55,739 nt of DNA from Edaphobacter sp. GTDB taxonomy: Bacteria > Acidobacteriota > Terriglobia > Terriglobales > Acidobacteriaceae. The position numbers and the translations under genes were made by a program. This document shows positions 35,623-45,004 of the stretch, in pieces (positions within the stretch are counted from its first letter, which is position 1; each line of letters opens with the position of its first letter). The stretch lies in the NCBI GenBank assembly GCA_025462645.1, contig JAOAPB010000080.1, positions 1-55,739 of the forward strand. The letters are read 5' to 3'. Below the pieces are notes generated by a model that did no database searches, was not told the origin of the DNA, and saw only the letters and a program-made list of their open reading frames with translations.

Positions 35623-36363
35623 TCAGAATGCCCCATCCTGATTCACTACGGCATGAAACGTCTTCAATAGAATCAGAATGTCCTTCTGTAGCGACCACTG
35701 CTCCACATATTGGCAGTCCAACGCCACGCGTTCCTCGTAGCTTACCTCGCTTCGACCCGACACCTGCCAAAGTCCAGTCAAACCCGGTTTCACTCTGCAG
35801 TAGCAGTCGAAAGAATCGCTATATTTTTCAACCTCCGCCGCTACAATCGGCCGCGGCCCCACCAGACTCATCTGACCGACCAGCACGTTCCAAAGCTGCG
35901 GTAACTCATCCAAGCTGTACCGTCGTAGAAAAGAACCGATTGGCGTGATTCGAGGATCATGCCGCAGTTTGTGTGTTTTATTCCACTCCGTCCGCGCCTT
36001 GGGATGCCGAGCCAGGTACTCTTCTAGAATCTCTGCCGAGTTCAAACACATTGTGCGGAACTTCCACATTGAGAAGAACGCGCCATTTTTCCGGATCCGT
36101 CTGTGAGAATAGAAGATTGGTCCCGGCGAACTAAGCATCACCATGACAGACACCACTCCCATTGCCAACAACGTCACCGGCGCAGAAAGCAACACCAGCA
36201 CGACATCGGCACAGCGCTTGATCACTCTATAACGGAATAACCCTGACGGTACGCGGTCAGCTCGGTGCAATCTACTCACCGCCCTGCCTGCCGTCTCCGT
36301 ATACGAATAAGAATCTTCGATAGTCGCAATCCGCGACTCGGGAGATTGATATTCAGCCTGCAT
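35623..36363 (-). CDS. undecaprenyl-phosphate glycosyl-1-phosphate transferase (WbaP/ExoY type)
   Basis: 246 residues. RYRVIKRCADVVLVLLSAPV is the membrane re-entrant start of the bacterial sugar transferase domain, then SPGPIFYSHRRIRKNG, MWKFRTMCLN, YSLDELPQLWNVLVGQMSLV with GPRP, and VKPGLTGLWQVSGRSEVSYE. It transfers hexose-1-phosphate from a nucleotide sugar to undecaprenyl phosphate, starting repeat-unit synthesis. It lacks the four N-terminal helices of WbaP, so it is the short ExoY/PglC-like form. It stands apart from the main locus and diverges from rmlC. Confidence 0.9.
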   Translation of the reverse strand: MQAEYQSPESRIATIEDSYSYTETAGRAVSRLHRADRVPSGLFRYRVIKRCADVVLVLLSAPVTLLAMGVVSVMVMLSSPGPIFYSHRRIRKNGAFFSMWKFRTMCLNSAEILEEYLARHPKARTEWNKTHKLRHDPRITPIGSFLRRYSLDELPQLWNVLVGQMSLVGPRPIVAAEVEKYSDSFDCYCRVKPGLTGLWQVSGRSEVSYEERVALDCQYVEQWSLQKDILILLKTFHAVVNQDGAF

Positions 36364-36710
36364 TGATGTCCTGTGTCTGTATGACCACTGCCCTCGCCAT
36401 ACTGGTTGTTCTTATTGTTTATTGCTGCGGCTGATCTTTTCCGTTTTCGCAACTCGATAGAGCCCGTTAACGTCCGCGCTTCCACTTCTATAACTCAATT
36501 CATCTCGCCAGCTACGCAATCTTTGCTTTTAGAAGATGGTAACAACGCCTATCCACCTCAAAGGGGAAAAAATCAGTCACTTCGGGCAACTTGCTCAGTC
36601 TACTAGTTCTTTCCCTAGACTCCATGAAAAACTATTACTCAATTCTCTTTTTATTCGCCAGCCACTTCCTTATTTGAGACAATCATTTCTTCGCCAGCTA
36701 AACTGCTTGG
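36364..36710. promoter_or_regulatory. divergent intergenic region between sugar transferase and rmlC
   Basis: 347 bases with no supported gene. It must hold promoters for both directions. I see no strong hairpin, riboswitch pattern or operator. Confidence 0.4.
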
Positions 36711-37274
36711 ATGCAAGTTATAAACACCCTACTGCAAGACGTCAAACTCATTCAACTGCGCCGCTTTGGAGATAGTCGTGGCTGGTTTGCGGAAGTCTTC
36801 AACCAATCAGCGTTTTCCGCCGCGGGTCTCCCCAGCCACTTTATCCAGGACAACCAGTCCTTTTCACGCAAGGGGGTCCTGCGTGGCCTCCACTACCAGC
36901 TCGAAAAACCCCAGGGAAAGCTCGTTCGCGTCCTATCAGGCCATATCTGGGATGTTGCCGTCGATCTGCGCCCCAATTCCCCCGACTTTGGTAAGTGGGC
37001 TGGCTTCCATCTCCAAGCTGAATCGCCAAATGACGAGCTACAACTCCTCTGGATTCCCGAAGGCTTCGCCCACGGTTTCCTCGTTCTTTCCGACACCGCT
37101 GAGGTCCTCTACAAAACCACTAATGTCTACCATCCGCCCGGCGAACGTTGCATTCTCTGGAATGATCCCACACTTAACATCGCTTGGCCGCTGAACGGAG
37201 TAACTCCCAGCGTCAGCGCCAAGGATGTCCTCGGTAGCCTGTTTCAATCCGCCGATCTGCCCGAAACTGAATGA
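36711..37274 (+). CDS. rmlC: dTDP-4-dehydrorhamnose 3,5-epimerase
   Basis: 187 residues, full length. SRGWFAEVFNQSAF, FIQDNQSFSRKGVLRGLHYQ (catalytic His in GLHYQ), GHIWDVAVDLRPNSPDFGKW, WIPEGFAHGFLVLSDTAEVL and YHPPGERCILWNDP are all RmlC signatures. Acts third in dTDP-L-rhamnose synthesis. Separate from and opposite to the rmlB-A-D run 1.5 kb downstream. Confidence 0.95.
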   Translation: MQVINTLLQDVKLIQLRRFGDSRGWFAEVFNQSAFSAAGLPSHFIQDNQSFSRKGVLRGLHYQLEKPQGKLVRVLSGHIWDVAVDLRPNSPDFGKWAGFHLQAESPNDELQLLWIPEGFAHGFLVLSDTAEVLYKTTNVYHPPGERCILWNDPTLNIAWPLNGVTPSVSAKDVLGSLFQSADLPETE

Positions 37275-37322
37275 GTCCTGGCCTCCTCCGGCGCATCAAG
37301 ATAGTCAACCTTGGGAGGATTC

Positions 37323-37778
37323 ATGACCGAGACCGGAGTGATCCTGATTGCAGGTATTCTTGCCGGCTGCCTTGATCTCAGCGCTACAACAATGCTGGTT
37401 AAGGCCAGAGGCATATCCTTTCAGAAACTTCTTCAGACGATAGCGAGCGGCGTGCTCGGACCACCCGCATATAAACAGGGCGCAAAAAGTGCTGTTCTGG
37501 GGCTATTTTTTCACTTCTTCATCGCCTCTACCGCCGCGACAGTGTACTGCATAACCAGCCGCTATCTGACCATCCTATTGGATCATCCTTACTCATCAGG
37601 GGTCTTCTTTGGCATAGCCGTCCATCTCTTCATGACCTTTGTTGTGATCCCTCTATCGGCTGCCCCCGCCCCGTTTTCAGCAAAGGCATTTCTTACCCAA
37701 CTCGTCATTCATATCCTGTTCGTAGGTTTGCCTATCGCGTTTACGGTTCGCCATTTTTCCGCCACCGCGATCGTTTGA
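37323..37778 (+). CDS. small membrane protein of unknown function
   Basis: 151 residues from ATG 37323, with TTGGGAGGAT directly upstream (an earlier TTG at 37311 is inside this ribosome site). Four helices: GVILIAGILAGCLDLSATTM, then VLGLFFHFFIASTAATVYCI, GVFFGIAVHLFMTFVVIPLS and a C-terminal one. The pattern resembles DUF1440/YagU-like inner-membrane proteins, but I am not sure of the family. It ends one base before the convergent gmhB stop. Confidence 0.7.
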   Translation: MTETGVILIAGILAGCLDLSATTMLVKARGISFQKLLQTIASGVLGPPAYKQGAKSAVLGLFFHFFIASTAATVYCITSRYLTILLDHPYSSGVFFGIAVHLFMTFVVIPLSAAPAPFSAKAFLTQLVIHILFVGLPIAFTVRHFSATAIV

Positions 37779-38327
37779 TCAGCCTCGTTCCAGTAACCAC
37801 CGCTCGACCTCGTCAAGGGACTCCACCCCCACGTACTGTCCGCCACACTCTTTCGCTTCCGTCCCACTGATCAAAAATGCTTGTCGCAGCCCCGCCGAAT
37901 TCGCTGCGGCAATATCACTGCACCGGTCCCCAACCATCACACTCTCGGCCAGCGAAATGCCAAACTCCCGAGCACCGCGCCGCAGCATTCCAGTTCCCGG
38001 CTTCCGATCCTCATGCTCCCGTTTGTACTCGCCTACCCCATGCTCCGGATGGTACGGGCAGTGGTACACGGCATCCAACTCCACTCCCTCAGTCCGCAGC
38101 TCCGCTCGCATAAACCTCATAAGCGACTGAAAGTCCGTCTCCGTGTAGTATCCCCGCGCGATCCCCGCCTGATTTGTCACGACGATCAGCCGATAGCCCA
38201 GTCCCATCGCCGTCCTGCACAGCGAGAAGATCCCCTCCATAAATCGCACGTCTTCGTTCCGGTGCAGATATCCCACCTCGACATTCATGACCCCATCACG
38301 ATCCAGAAACAGAGCCCGTCCACTCAT
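37779..38327 (-). CDS. gmhB: HAD-IIIA phosphatase, GmhB-like (heptose 1,7-bisphosphate 7-phosphatase)
   Basis: 182 residues. HAD motif I RALFLDRDGVMNVEVGYLHR; motif II VVTNQAGIARG; then AVYHCPYHPEHGVG and RKPGTGM, and VMVGDRCSDIAAANSAGLR (motif IV). GmhB removes the 7-phosphate from D-glycero-D-manno-heptose bisphosphate. In classical GmhB a zinc loop C-x-H...C-x-C sits before RKP; here the first Cys/His are present but the C-x-C is replaced (VGEYKREHEDRKP), so zinc binding is probably lost. Last gene of the rml run. Confidence 0.82.
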   Translation of the reverse strand: MSGRALFLDRDGVMNVEVGYLHRNEDVRFMEGIFSLCRTAMGLGYRLIVVTNQAGIARGYYTETDFQSLMRFMRAELRTEGVELDAVYHCPYHPEHGVGEYKREHEDRKPGTGMLRRGAREFGISLAESVMVGDRCSDIAAANSAGLRQAFLISGTEAKECGGQYVGVESLDEVERWLLERG

Positions 38328-38339
38328 CCAGACACTCCT

Positions 38340-38774
38340 TTATCTCGACTTGTAGACATGCTGGTGGCTGGGAGCCTCGATCAGCTCGATCATGAAGCGC
38401 TGAGGGGTGATCCAGAACTGTACCCGTGCGTCACCATACGCAACAGCAGGCCTCGCAGGCCCAGCAGGACCACATCCCTTGTCGCGTAACTTCTCTCCTT
38501 CAGCGTCCAAATTGGCCGTGAGATAGGCAACATGGTTAAGGACGTTTTTCCCGCTCTTTACTACGTTCGCTACAGGGCTCTGCTCTCCCAAAGGTGCAAT
38601 CAACTCATAGCAAGGACCGTCCTCAGTTCGCCCAAACTGGACGTACACGCCGATGCCCGGATCTTCAAATACCTCGGTCCACTCTTCGATCCCAAACGTG
38701 TCACCCAGAAACTCTCGCCCCTCAGCCATGTCCTTCACCACCAGGCCAATATGATCGAATTGCAATTCACTCAT
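38340..38774 (-). CDS. VOC-family (glyoxalase/methylmalonyl-CoA epimerase-like) protein
   Basis: 144 residues from ATG 38774; its ATG overlaps the rmlD stop (ATGA). FDHIGLVVKDMAEGREFLGD, then YELIAPLGEQSP, LNHVAYLTANLDAEGEKLRD and FWITPQRFMIELIE form two beta-alpha-beta-beta-beta halves. Metal ligands H8, H86 and E/Q positions are as in methylmalonyl-CoA epimerase-like VOC proteins. Its position inside a sugar operon suggests a sugar-nucleotide epimerase or a detoxifying role; not established. Confidence 0.8.
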   Translation of the reverse strand: MSELQFDHIGLVVKDMAEGREFLGDTFGIEEWTEVFEDPGIGVYVQFGRTEDGPCYELIAPLGEQSPVANVVKSGKNVLNHVAYLTANLDAEGEKLRDKGCGPAGPARPAVAYGDARVQFWITPQRFMIELIEAPSHQHVYKSR

Positions 38775-39685
38775 AACTCTTCCAGTACCTCTCTCAGAGA
38801 CGCTCGCCAATCCATCATCGTCCATCCAAATCGCTGCGCCAGTCTGTCGCAGTTCAGCCTTGAGTTCGCTGGTCTCTTTGCCGGCGTGGGATACTCGGCA
38901 GTCGCAATTGCCTCGATCTCCGCAAATCGCACCCCCGGCTCTCGCTCCCGCTGCAACCGAATCGCCTCCGCGGCAAACCCGTGCCATGTCGTCTCACCTC
39001 TGCTCGTCGCGTGATACACCCCGCTCGTGTCCGCCAGGATCTCGGCCACATCGCGTTCGGCAGCATCTATCTCACAACGCCCAATCACTTGGGCTGTCAT
39101 CTCAGCAAGATCACGGCTCCACGTCGGAGCGCCGTGCTGATCTCCTACTACGCGAAGCTGCTCCCGCTCCCGCGCGAGCTTGAGGATCGTCAGCAGAAAG
39201 TTTTTTCCACGTCCTCCATATACCCAGCTCGTCCGAAAAATTATATGACCAGCACCGCAGGCAGTCAGTGCCTCTTCCCCAGCCAGCTTGCTTGCTCCGT
39301 AGACACTCACCGGACCCGTTGCGTCCGTCTCCACATATGGAATACTCCCGGTTCCATCAAAGACATAGTCCGTCGAGAAGTGGATGACACCAGCACCAAT
39401 CGCCCGCGCCTCTTCGCCCATCGTACGAACGGCCTCGGCATTCACGGCATAAGCCAGCTCCGGCTCACTCTCCGCCCTGTCGACAGCGGTATACGCACCC
39501 GGGTTCACAATCCACCGCGGCCGCACCGCGCGAATTGTCTCCCGCACCGAAGCCGTATCCGCAAGGTCCATTGCCGAACGCGAAGGAGCAACCACCTCAC
39601 CCAGCGGGCCCAGCACTCGCAACAACTCTCCGCCCACCTGCCCCGTAGCGCCCGTCAAAAGTATTCGACTCGAGACCGGACTCAT
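38771..39685 (-). CDS. rmlD: dTDP-4-dehydrorhamnose reductase
   Basis: 304 residues from ATG 39685 (a TTG at 39691 would overlap rmlA). SRILLTGATGQVGGELLRVL is the NADPH fold, VNPGAYTAVDRAESEPELAY is the RmlD signature, STDYVFDG and YGASKLAGEEAL carry the Tyr-x-x-x-Lys, and SWVYGGRGKNF follows. It makes dTDP-L-rhamnose. Two bases after rmlA. Confidence 0.94.
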   Translation of the reverse strand: MSPVSSRILLTGATGQVGGELLRVLGPLGEVVAPSRSAMDLADTASVRETIRAVRPRWIVNPGAYTAVDRAESEPELAYAVNAEAVRTMGEEARAIGAGVIHFSTDYVFDGTGSIPYVETDATGPVSVYGASKLAGEEALTACGAGHIIFRTSWVYGGRGKNFLLTILKLAREREQLRVVGDQHGAPTWSRDLAEMTAQVIGRCEIDAAERDVAEILADTSGVYHATSRGETTWHGFAAEAIRLQREREPGVRFAEIEAIATAEYPTPAKRPANSRLNCDRLAQRFGWTMMDWRASLREVLEEL

Positions 39686-39687
39686 GC

Positions 39688-40563
39688 TCAATACACCTTC
39701 TCTTCCACCATCTGCAGCAGATACTGGCCGTACGAGCTCTTCGCAATCTTCGTCGCCAGAGTCCTTAGCTGGTCGGCATTGATGTACCCCATTCGATAAA
39801 CAATCTCTTCCGGACAGGCCACCTTCAACCCCTGTCGCTTCTCTATGGTATGGATGAAGGTCGCCGCCTCCAGCAACGAGTCATGCGTTCCGGTATCCAG
39901 CCACGCAACCCCACGCCCCAGCAACTGTGTCCGCAGCTGTCCCCGCTCCAGATACCAGCGGTTCACATCCGTGATTTCCAACTCACCCCGTGGAGAAGGC
40001 TTCAACCCCTCTGCCACGGCAACCACCTGCGCGTCGTAAAAGTAGATACCTGTGACCGCGTAGCGGGACTTCGGCTTCGTTGGCTTCTCCTCAATCGAAA
40101 CTGCCCGTCGCTGTGCGTCGAACTCGACCACACCATACCGCTCCGGGTCCAGCACCGGATACGCGAACACCGTCGCCCCATCCTTACTAGCCGCGGCTGC
40201 TTGCAAGGTCTTCGCGAGATCATGACCATAGAAGATGTTGTCTCCCAGTACCAGGCAGCAGCCCTCGCCCGCCAGGAACTCCTTGCCAATCAGAAACGCC
40301 TGCGCCAGCCCATCCGGCGACGGCTGCACTGCATATTCCAGCGTGATGCCCCACTGCTCGCCCGTCCCCAGCAGCTGCCTGAAACGCGGCGTGTCCTCCG
40401 GAGTCGAGATCACCAGAATCTCCCGAATTCCAGCTAACAGCAGCACTGAAAGCGGATAGTAGATCATCGGCTTGTCATAGACCGGCAACAACTGCTTCGA
40501 TACCGCCTGCGTCACCGGATGCAGGCGCGTCCCCGAGCCGCCCGCAAGAATGATCCCCTTCAT
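39688..40563 (-). CDS. rmlA: glucose-1-phosphate thymidylyltransferase
   Basis: 291 residues. [73 protein letters not shown] and [20 protein letters not shown] are diagnostic. First step of dTDP-rhamnose synthesis. Its ATG overlaps the rmlB stop by four bases. Confidence 0.96.
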   Translation of the reverse strand: MKGIILAGGSGTRLHPVTQAVSKQLLPVYDKPMIYYPLSVLLLAGIREILVISTPEDTPRFRQLLGTGEQWGITLEYAVQPSPDGLAQAFLIGKEFLAGEGCCLVLGDNIFYGHDLAKTLQAAAASKDGATVFAYPVLDPERYGVVEFDAQRRAVSIEEKPTKPKSRYAVTGIYFYDAQVVAVAEGLKPSPRGELEITDVNRWYLERGQLRTQLLGRGVAWLDTGTHDSLLEAATFIHTIEKRQGLKVACPEEIVYRMGYINADQLRTLATKIAKSSYGQYLLQMVEEKVY

Positions 40564-41711
40564 CGAGAACCCTCCCCGATAGCCACCGTCGATCGTCCAG
40601 CTTCACGGCTATCGTAGTTCTGCGTCATCCACTGCTGATAGGCTCCGCTGGTCACATCTGCAACCCATGCTGCGTTCGCCAAATACCACTCAACCGTCTT
40701 CCGCAGACCAGTCTCAAAGCTCTCCTCGGCCCGCCACTTCAGCTCGCCTTCCAGCTTGCGCGCGTCGATCGCATACCGCCGATCATGCCCTGGCCTATCC
40801 TGCACATACTTCACCAGCTGGAAGTGTGGTTTGAACTTCGAATCCGGCACCAGCTCATCTAGCAACGCACACACTGTCGTCACCACCTCAAGATTGCTCC
40901 GTTGGTTTCCCCCGCCGACGTTATAGGTCTCGCCAATGCGGCCTTGCTCCAGTACCGTACGAATCGCGCGGCAGTGGTCCAACACGAATAACCAGTCGCG
41001 CACCTGTTGTCCGTCGCCATACACGGGCAACGCCTTGCCCTGCAGTGCGTTGGCGATCATGAGGGGAATTAATTTCTCCGGGAACTGATACGGCCCATAG
41101 TTGTTCGAACAGTTCGTCATGATCGCCGGCAGCTTGTAGGTGTGGACCCAGGCGCGCACCAGATGGTCGCTCGCCGCCTTCGACGCGGCGTAGGGACTGT
41201 TGGGCGCATAGGGTGTTTCCTCATGAAACGCCGGGTCGTCCGGAGAAAGCGTTCCGTACACCTCATCGGTCGAAACATGCAGAAACCGGAAGCGTTCCCG
41301 TTCTTTCCCCACCAGAGAATCGTAGTAGCTACGAGCCGCTTGCAGCAGCGTAAACGTACCATCGATGTTCGTCCGTAGAAATGCCTCCGGCCCCAGAATC
41401 GACCGGTCCACATGGCTCTCCGCCGCAAAATGAATTACCGCCCGAGGCCTATGTTCTTCGAGCAACCTCGCCACCAGCTTTGCATCGCAAATATCGCCCT
41501 GCACAAACGTATACGCCGGGCTGGCTGCCACCGAAGCCAAGTTTGCAGGATTGCCTGCATAGGTCAGTTTGTCCAGATTGATCACTGGCCCGCTGCTGGT
41601 AGCTAGCCAGTCGAGTACAAAGTTAGAACCGATAAATCCAGCTCCGCCGGTAACCAGGATAGGCGCTGCATCATTGGCCGCGCCCACCTCAACTCTCTGA
41701 TTGAAACTCAT
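40560..41711 (-). CDS. rmlB: dTDP-glucose 4,6-dehydratase
   Basis: 383 residues. [66 protein letters not shown] (catalytic Asp-Glu), [15 protein letters not shown] and [17 protein letters not shown] make the full pattern. It has short N- and C-terminal extensions relative to the 330-355 norm. First gene of the overlapping rmlB-rmlA-rmlD-VOC-gmhB run. Confidence 0.96.
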   Translation of the reverse strand: MSFNQRVEVGAANDAAPILVTGGAGFIGSNFVLDWLATSSGPVINLDKLTYAGNPANLASVAASPAYTFVQGDICDAKLVARLLEEHRPRAVIHFAAESHVDRSILGPEAFLRTNIDGTFTLLQAARSYYDSLVGKERERFRFLHVSTDEVYGTLSPDDPAFHEETPYAPNSPYAASKAASDHLVRAWVHTYKLPAIMTNCSNNYGPYQFPEKLIPLMIANALQGKALPVYGDGQQVRDWLFVLDHCRAIRTVLEQGRIGETYNVGGGNQRSNLEVVTTVCALLDELVPDSKFKPHFQLVKYVQDRPGHDRRYAIDARKLEGELKWRAEESFETGLRKTVEWYLANAAWVADVTSGAYQQWMTQNYDSREAGRSTVAIGEGSR

Positions 41712-41928
41712 GCCGTTACCGCCTCCACAAGCTCATTACAGACGTTGCTTAACATAAGACGTTTCTTAACATAGTTGAAAGCCCACTAGATCATCGCCCA
41801 GAACGGCAGCTATAACAAAAAACAGTACTTCCATACAGATTACCGGACTTCCCTATGGTTTGCGAAAGCAGGCAACTACTGCTTCTCATCCCCTCTCCAA
41901 TAGGAGGTGAGGTGCAAAAGGTAAATCA

Positions 41929-42153
41929 ATGTCCTCCAAAAACCAGACAGCCAAGTCTCCAGCTCCCGCGCAAATCCCGACGCCCAGACAAGCTGCCGTC
42001 CAGCCATCCGGTCCCAAAGGGGACAATCCCTCTACTGCGGGGCCCGGCCAGATCGGCGTCCGCTCCAAAACGCCGGAGAATGCCAAGGGCCGGCTTAATC
42101 CCTCCGCTCCCGAGGATGCCAACACAACACCGGGTACAACCAGTAAGAAATAG
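41929..42153 (+). CDS. small Pro/Ser-rich probably disordered protein
   Basis: 74 residues, all low-complexity: Pro, Ser, Ala, Lys and Gly dominate (KSPAPAQIPTPRQAAVQPSG...), with no hydrophobic core. AAAGG lies a few bases upstream of the ATG, and GGAGG further up. Small unstructured proteins of this kind are common in soil Acidobacteria. Function unknown; a spurious frame remains possible. Confidence 0.4.
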   Translation: MSSKNQTAKSPAPAQIPTPRQAAVQPSGPKGDNPSTAGPGQIGVRSKTPENAKGRLNPSAPEDANTTPGTTSKK

Positions 42154-42301
42154 ACGAGTTCACTTTACTAAACTTCCTATTGCATTCTTCTTTCCTCCAG
42201 AGCAAGATAATTGGCACTGAAATTGGCCCAAAGCATCATCTGCCGGCACCCCCGCAGAAGCTACACCTCGACGTGGTGCCCAGCCGTGGTGGAGGACTCA
42301 A

Positions 42302-43381
42302 ATGACCACTCCAAACCTTACCCCTTCTTTCGATGAATCAAAACTCAACGCCTTCATGGGTCATGCGGTCGAAGACATGGGTGCCGCCATGCACGCCGCT
42401 CTCGTCGTTGTAGGCGACAAACTTGGCCTCTACAAAGCCATGGCCAACGCCGGCTCCCTGACACCAGCACAACTCGCGACTAAAACCAGTACCGACGAGC
42501 GCTACGTCCGCGAGTGGCTCAATGCCAACGCTGCCAGCGGCTACATCACCTACGACGCCATCAGCAGAACATATACGCTACCTCCCGAACAGGCCTTCGC
42601 ACTGGCGCAGGAGGACAGTCCTGCCTTTCTCCCCGGAGCCTTCCAGATCATCAGCGCCCTCATGCGTGACGAACCCAAGATCACCGAGGCCTTCCGCACT
42701 GGGCGCGGTGTCGGCTGGCACGAACACGATCCTGAGATGTTCCAGGGAACCGAGCGCTTCTTCCGTCCCAACTACGCCGCTAACCTCATCTCTCAATGGA
42801 TCCCCTCCCTCACCGCCATGCAGGCAAAGCTCGAAGCCGGAGCCCGTGTAGCCGACGTAGGCTGTGGGCACGGCTCCTCGACAATCCTCATGGCCAAGGC
42901 TTTTCCCAAATCGACCTTCTTCGGCTTCGACTACCATCCTGCCTCCATCGAGTGGGCCAAGGGAGCCGCCAAAAGTGCTGGTGTCGCCGATCGCATCACC
43001 TTCCAGGTTGCCTCCGCCAAAGAGTTCCCCGGAACCGACTACACGCTGGTAACCTTCTTCGATTGTCTGCACGACATGGGCGATCCGGTAGGAGCAAGCA
43101 AGCATGTCCTCAGTTCCTTGGCATCCGACGGTAGCTGGATGATCGTTGAGCCCTTTGCCAACGACCATGTCGAAGACAACCTCAACCCCATTGGCCGCGT
43201 CTTTTACTCCGCCTCCACCATGGTCTGCACCCCTGCCTCCCGCTCCCAGGAGGTCGGCCTCGCCCTCGGCGCCCAAGCCGGAGAAGCCCGCATAAGAGAC
43301 GTCGTTCTCAGCGGCGGCTTTACCCAGTTCCGCAGAGCCAGCCAAACCCCCTTCAATCTCGTCTTCGAAGCCAGACTCTGA
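42302..43381 (+). CDS. SAM-dependent methyltransferase with N-terminal winged helix
   Basis: 359 residues from ATG 42302, with GGAGG seven bases upstream. Residues 20-100 form a dimerising winged helix (LVVVGDKLGLYKAMANAGSL, STDERYVREWLNANAASGYI). The SAM site is GARVADVGCGHGSSTILMAK with TFFGFDYHPASIEWAKGAAK; VTFFDCLHDMGDP is motif II. The layout matches the Rv2258c-type small-molecule methyltransferases seen across soil bacteria. Substrate unknown; it stands alone. Confidence 0.85.
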   Translation: MTTPNLTPSFDESKLNAFMGHAVEDMGAAMHAALVVVGDKLGLYKAMANAGSLTPAQLATKTSTDERYVREWLNANAASGYITYDAISRTYTLPPEQAFALAQEDSPAFLPGAFQIISALMRDEPKITEAFRTGRGVGWHEHDPEMFQGTERFFRPNYAANLISQWIPSLTAMQAKLEAGARVADVGCGHGSSTILMAKAFPKSTFFGFDYHPASIEWAKGAAKSAGVADRITFQVASAKEFPGTDYTLVTFFDCLHDMGDPVGASKHVLSSLASDGSWMIVEPFANDHVEDNLNPIGRVFYSASTMVCTPASRSQEVGLALGAQAGEARIRDVVLSGGFTQFRRASQTPFNLVFEARL

Positions 43382-43568
43382 CTTCTTTGCTTATAAACAA
43401 AGTTCAAACATGGCAAGATCTCCCAATAGATAAGGGGATTGTAGCCCTTAGAGAGAGGATCGGGCGGTATACGCAAAGCAGCTAACGGGTGGAGCTTTTT
43501 AGCCTCATTGGACTTAGGTACACGGGTTATTAGACTCACTTGCTACGGCTCATGGTGGTGATGCCCTA

Positions 43569-44594
43569 CTACAATTCCCGTTTGCATCCGCAAGACTCGC
43601 GAATGACTAACGAAACTGGGAGAACTGTTCGGATCGTTGACGAAAAAGAATCGACCTTGATCCTTTGCAACAGCAACTGAGCCGCTACACGTCCGAGCTC
43701 TGCGGCAGGCTGACGAACAGCCGTGATCGGAGGCGTGATGAGGGTATAAAAACTAACGTCGTCGAACCCGACGAGCTTAACCTCCTTACCTACTTCAATA
43801 TTCAATTCGCGAAGAGTCTCAATGACCCAGATAGTAGAGGCGTTATTTGCGGTAAACAAGGCGTCGGGCCGATTCCGCGATTCAAACAGCTTCAACAGAG
43901 TATCTTTAGCTTCCATCAGGCTCGACAACTGCAAGATTTTTGAATGGGAAAGTCTCGCATGACGCAGACATTCTTCGTAACCGGCGATACGATCTCTAAT
44001 GGTTCGCAAGTGATTGTTTGTCACCACACAGGTGATTCTTCTACAACCATGCTGGATAAGGTGTTCCACGGCCATCCGCGCTCCGGCGCGGTTTTCAACC
44101 TGTACCGAATCTGTTGTCACCAGTTCGATAGGCCGATCGATCGTGACGACGGGAATGATTCTCGAAGCTATTTCTTTTAAATATTTGTGCCGGCTATCTA
44201 CCGGCACAAGCAGGATGCCGTCCACGGGATGGTGCGTCATCTGCTCTACCTGTGCCGCCTCGATGGAGGGATCGTAGCTTGAAGCTGCCAACCAAACCAG
44301 ATAACCGCTTTCACGGGCGGTTTCCTGAACAGCATGGCTAATGATCGAAAAAAAGGTATCCGCCAGATCCGGGACAATCAGTCCGATCGATCGTGACTGC
44401 TGGCCAGTCAACATGCGTGCGGCATGATTCGGCCGATAGTTCAATTGGCGAATCGCCGCGCGAACCCGTTTCGCAGTGTCCTCTGCAACATAGGGATGGC
44501 CATTGATGGTGCGGGAGACAGTCATTGGTCCAACGCCTGCCGCCTGTGCGACATCCTCAAGCGTTGCTCGTTTTGTGGGGAGCGACTTGCGCAC
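43569..44594 (-). CDS. LacI-family transcriptional regulator
   Basis: 341 residues from GTG 44594 (MRKSLPTKRATLEDVAQAAG), with AGGCGGAG upstream; the frame runs on to 44726 but a standard LacI length favours this start. HTH: TLEDVAQAAGVGPMTVSRTI, then hinge YRPNHAARMLTGQQSRSIGL; ligand domain SIGLIVPDLADTFFSIISHA, ILLVPVDSR, VTIDRPIELVTTDSVQVEN and LVGFDDVSFYTLITPPITAV. It likely represses the divergent TonB receptor and mannosidase genes until their sugar is present. Confidence 0.92.
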   Translation of the reverse strand: MRKSLPTKRATLEDVAQAAGVGPMTVSRTINGHPYVAEDTAKRVRAAIRQLNYRPNHAARMLTGQQSRSIGLIVPDLADTFFSIISHAVQETARESGYLVWLAASSYDPSIEAAQVEQMTHHPVDGILLVPVDSRHKYLKEIASRIIPVVTIDRPIELVTTDSVQVENRAGARMAVEHLIQHGCRRITCVVTNNHLRTIRDRIAGYEECLRHARLSHSKILQLSSLMEAKDTLLKLFESRNRPDALFTANNASTIWVIETLRELNIEVGKEVKLVGFDDVSFYTLITPPITAVRQPAAELGRVAAQLLLQRIKVDSFSSTIRTVLPVSLVIRESCGCKREL

Positions 44595-45004
44595 TCTCTC
44601 CGCCTTTATGGGAGGCTTATCATAGATTTCCCAAGACCAAGACCTCAGATAGTCCGAATTTATCACCTTTTTTATTGACAAGATAATGCTGGAGTGTGTA
44701 CATAGATGTGCGTCGTGATAGCGCAATCATAGACGGCATCGCCCTGACAAGAAGTGGCGATGTCCACGTCAAGACCTTTTACTCCAGGTTCAACTCTCAA
44801 ATGGAGTCGTCGTGATAAGAGTCATTTAGCTATCGCTGTTCACATGGTGTTATCAATCTGTATCTTCCTTGCGTCCGCCGTCGGCATGCGTCGTAAGACT
44901 TGTGCGCACTACTTAGAAGCAGTTGCTCCGGGCGCAAATGTGTTCATCAGGCAAGAAAACTAGAGACCTGTGATGTTCACGTATCTCTTACTTTGGAGGC
45001 TGGC
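44595..45004. promoter_or_regulatory. LacI/TonB-receptor divergent control region
   Basis: 410 bases. An inverted repeat GGCATCGCC (44735-44743) / GGCGATGTC (44756-44764) spans 30 bases, and a GATA..TATC pair lies near 44814-44834. Either may be an operator for the adjacent LacI protein. No gene is supported; a frame from 44754 is a shadow. Confidence 0.45.

Noticed and set aside
42578..43345. 255-codon minus-strand frame opposite the methyltransferase
   Set aside because: Gly/Glu-rich shadow of a GC-biased gene; no domain.
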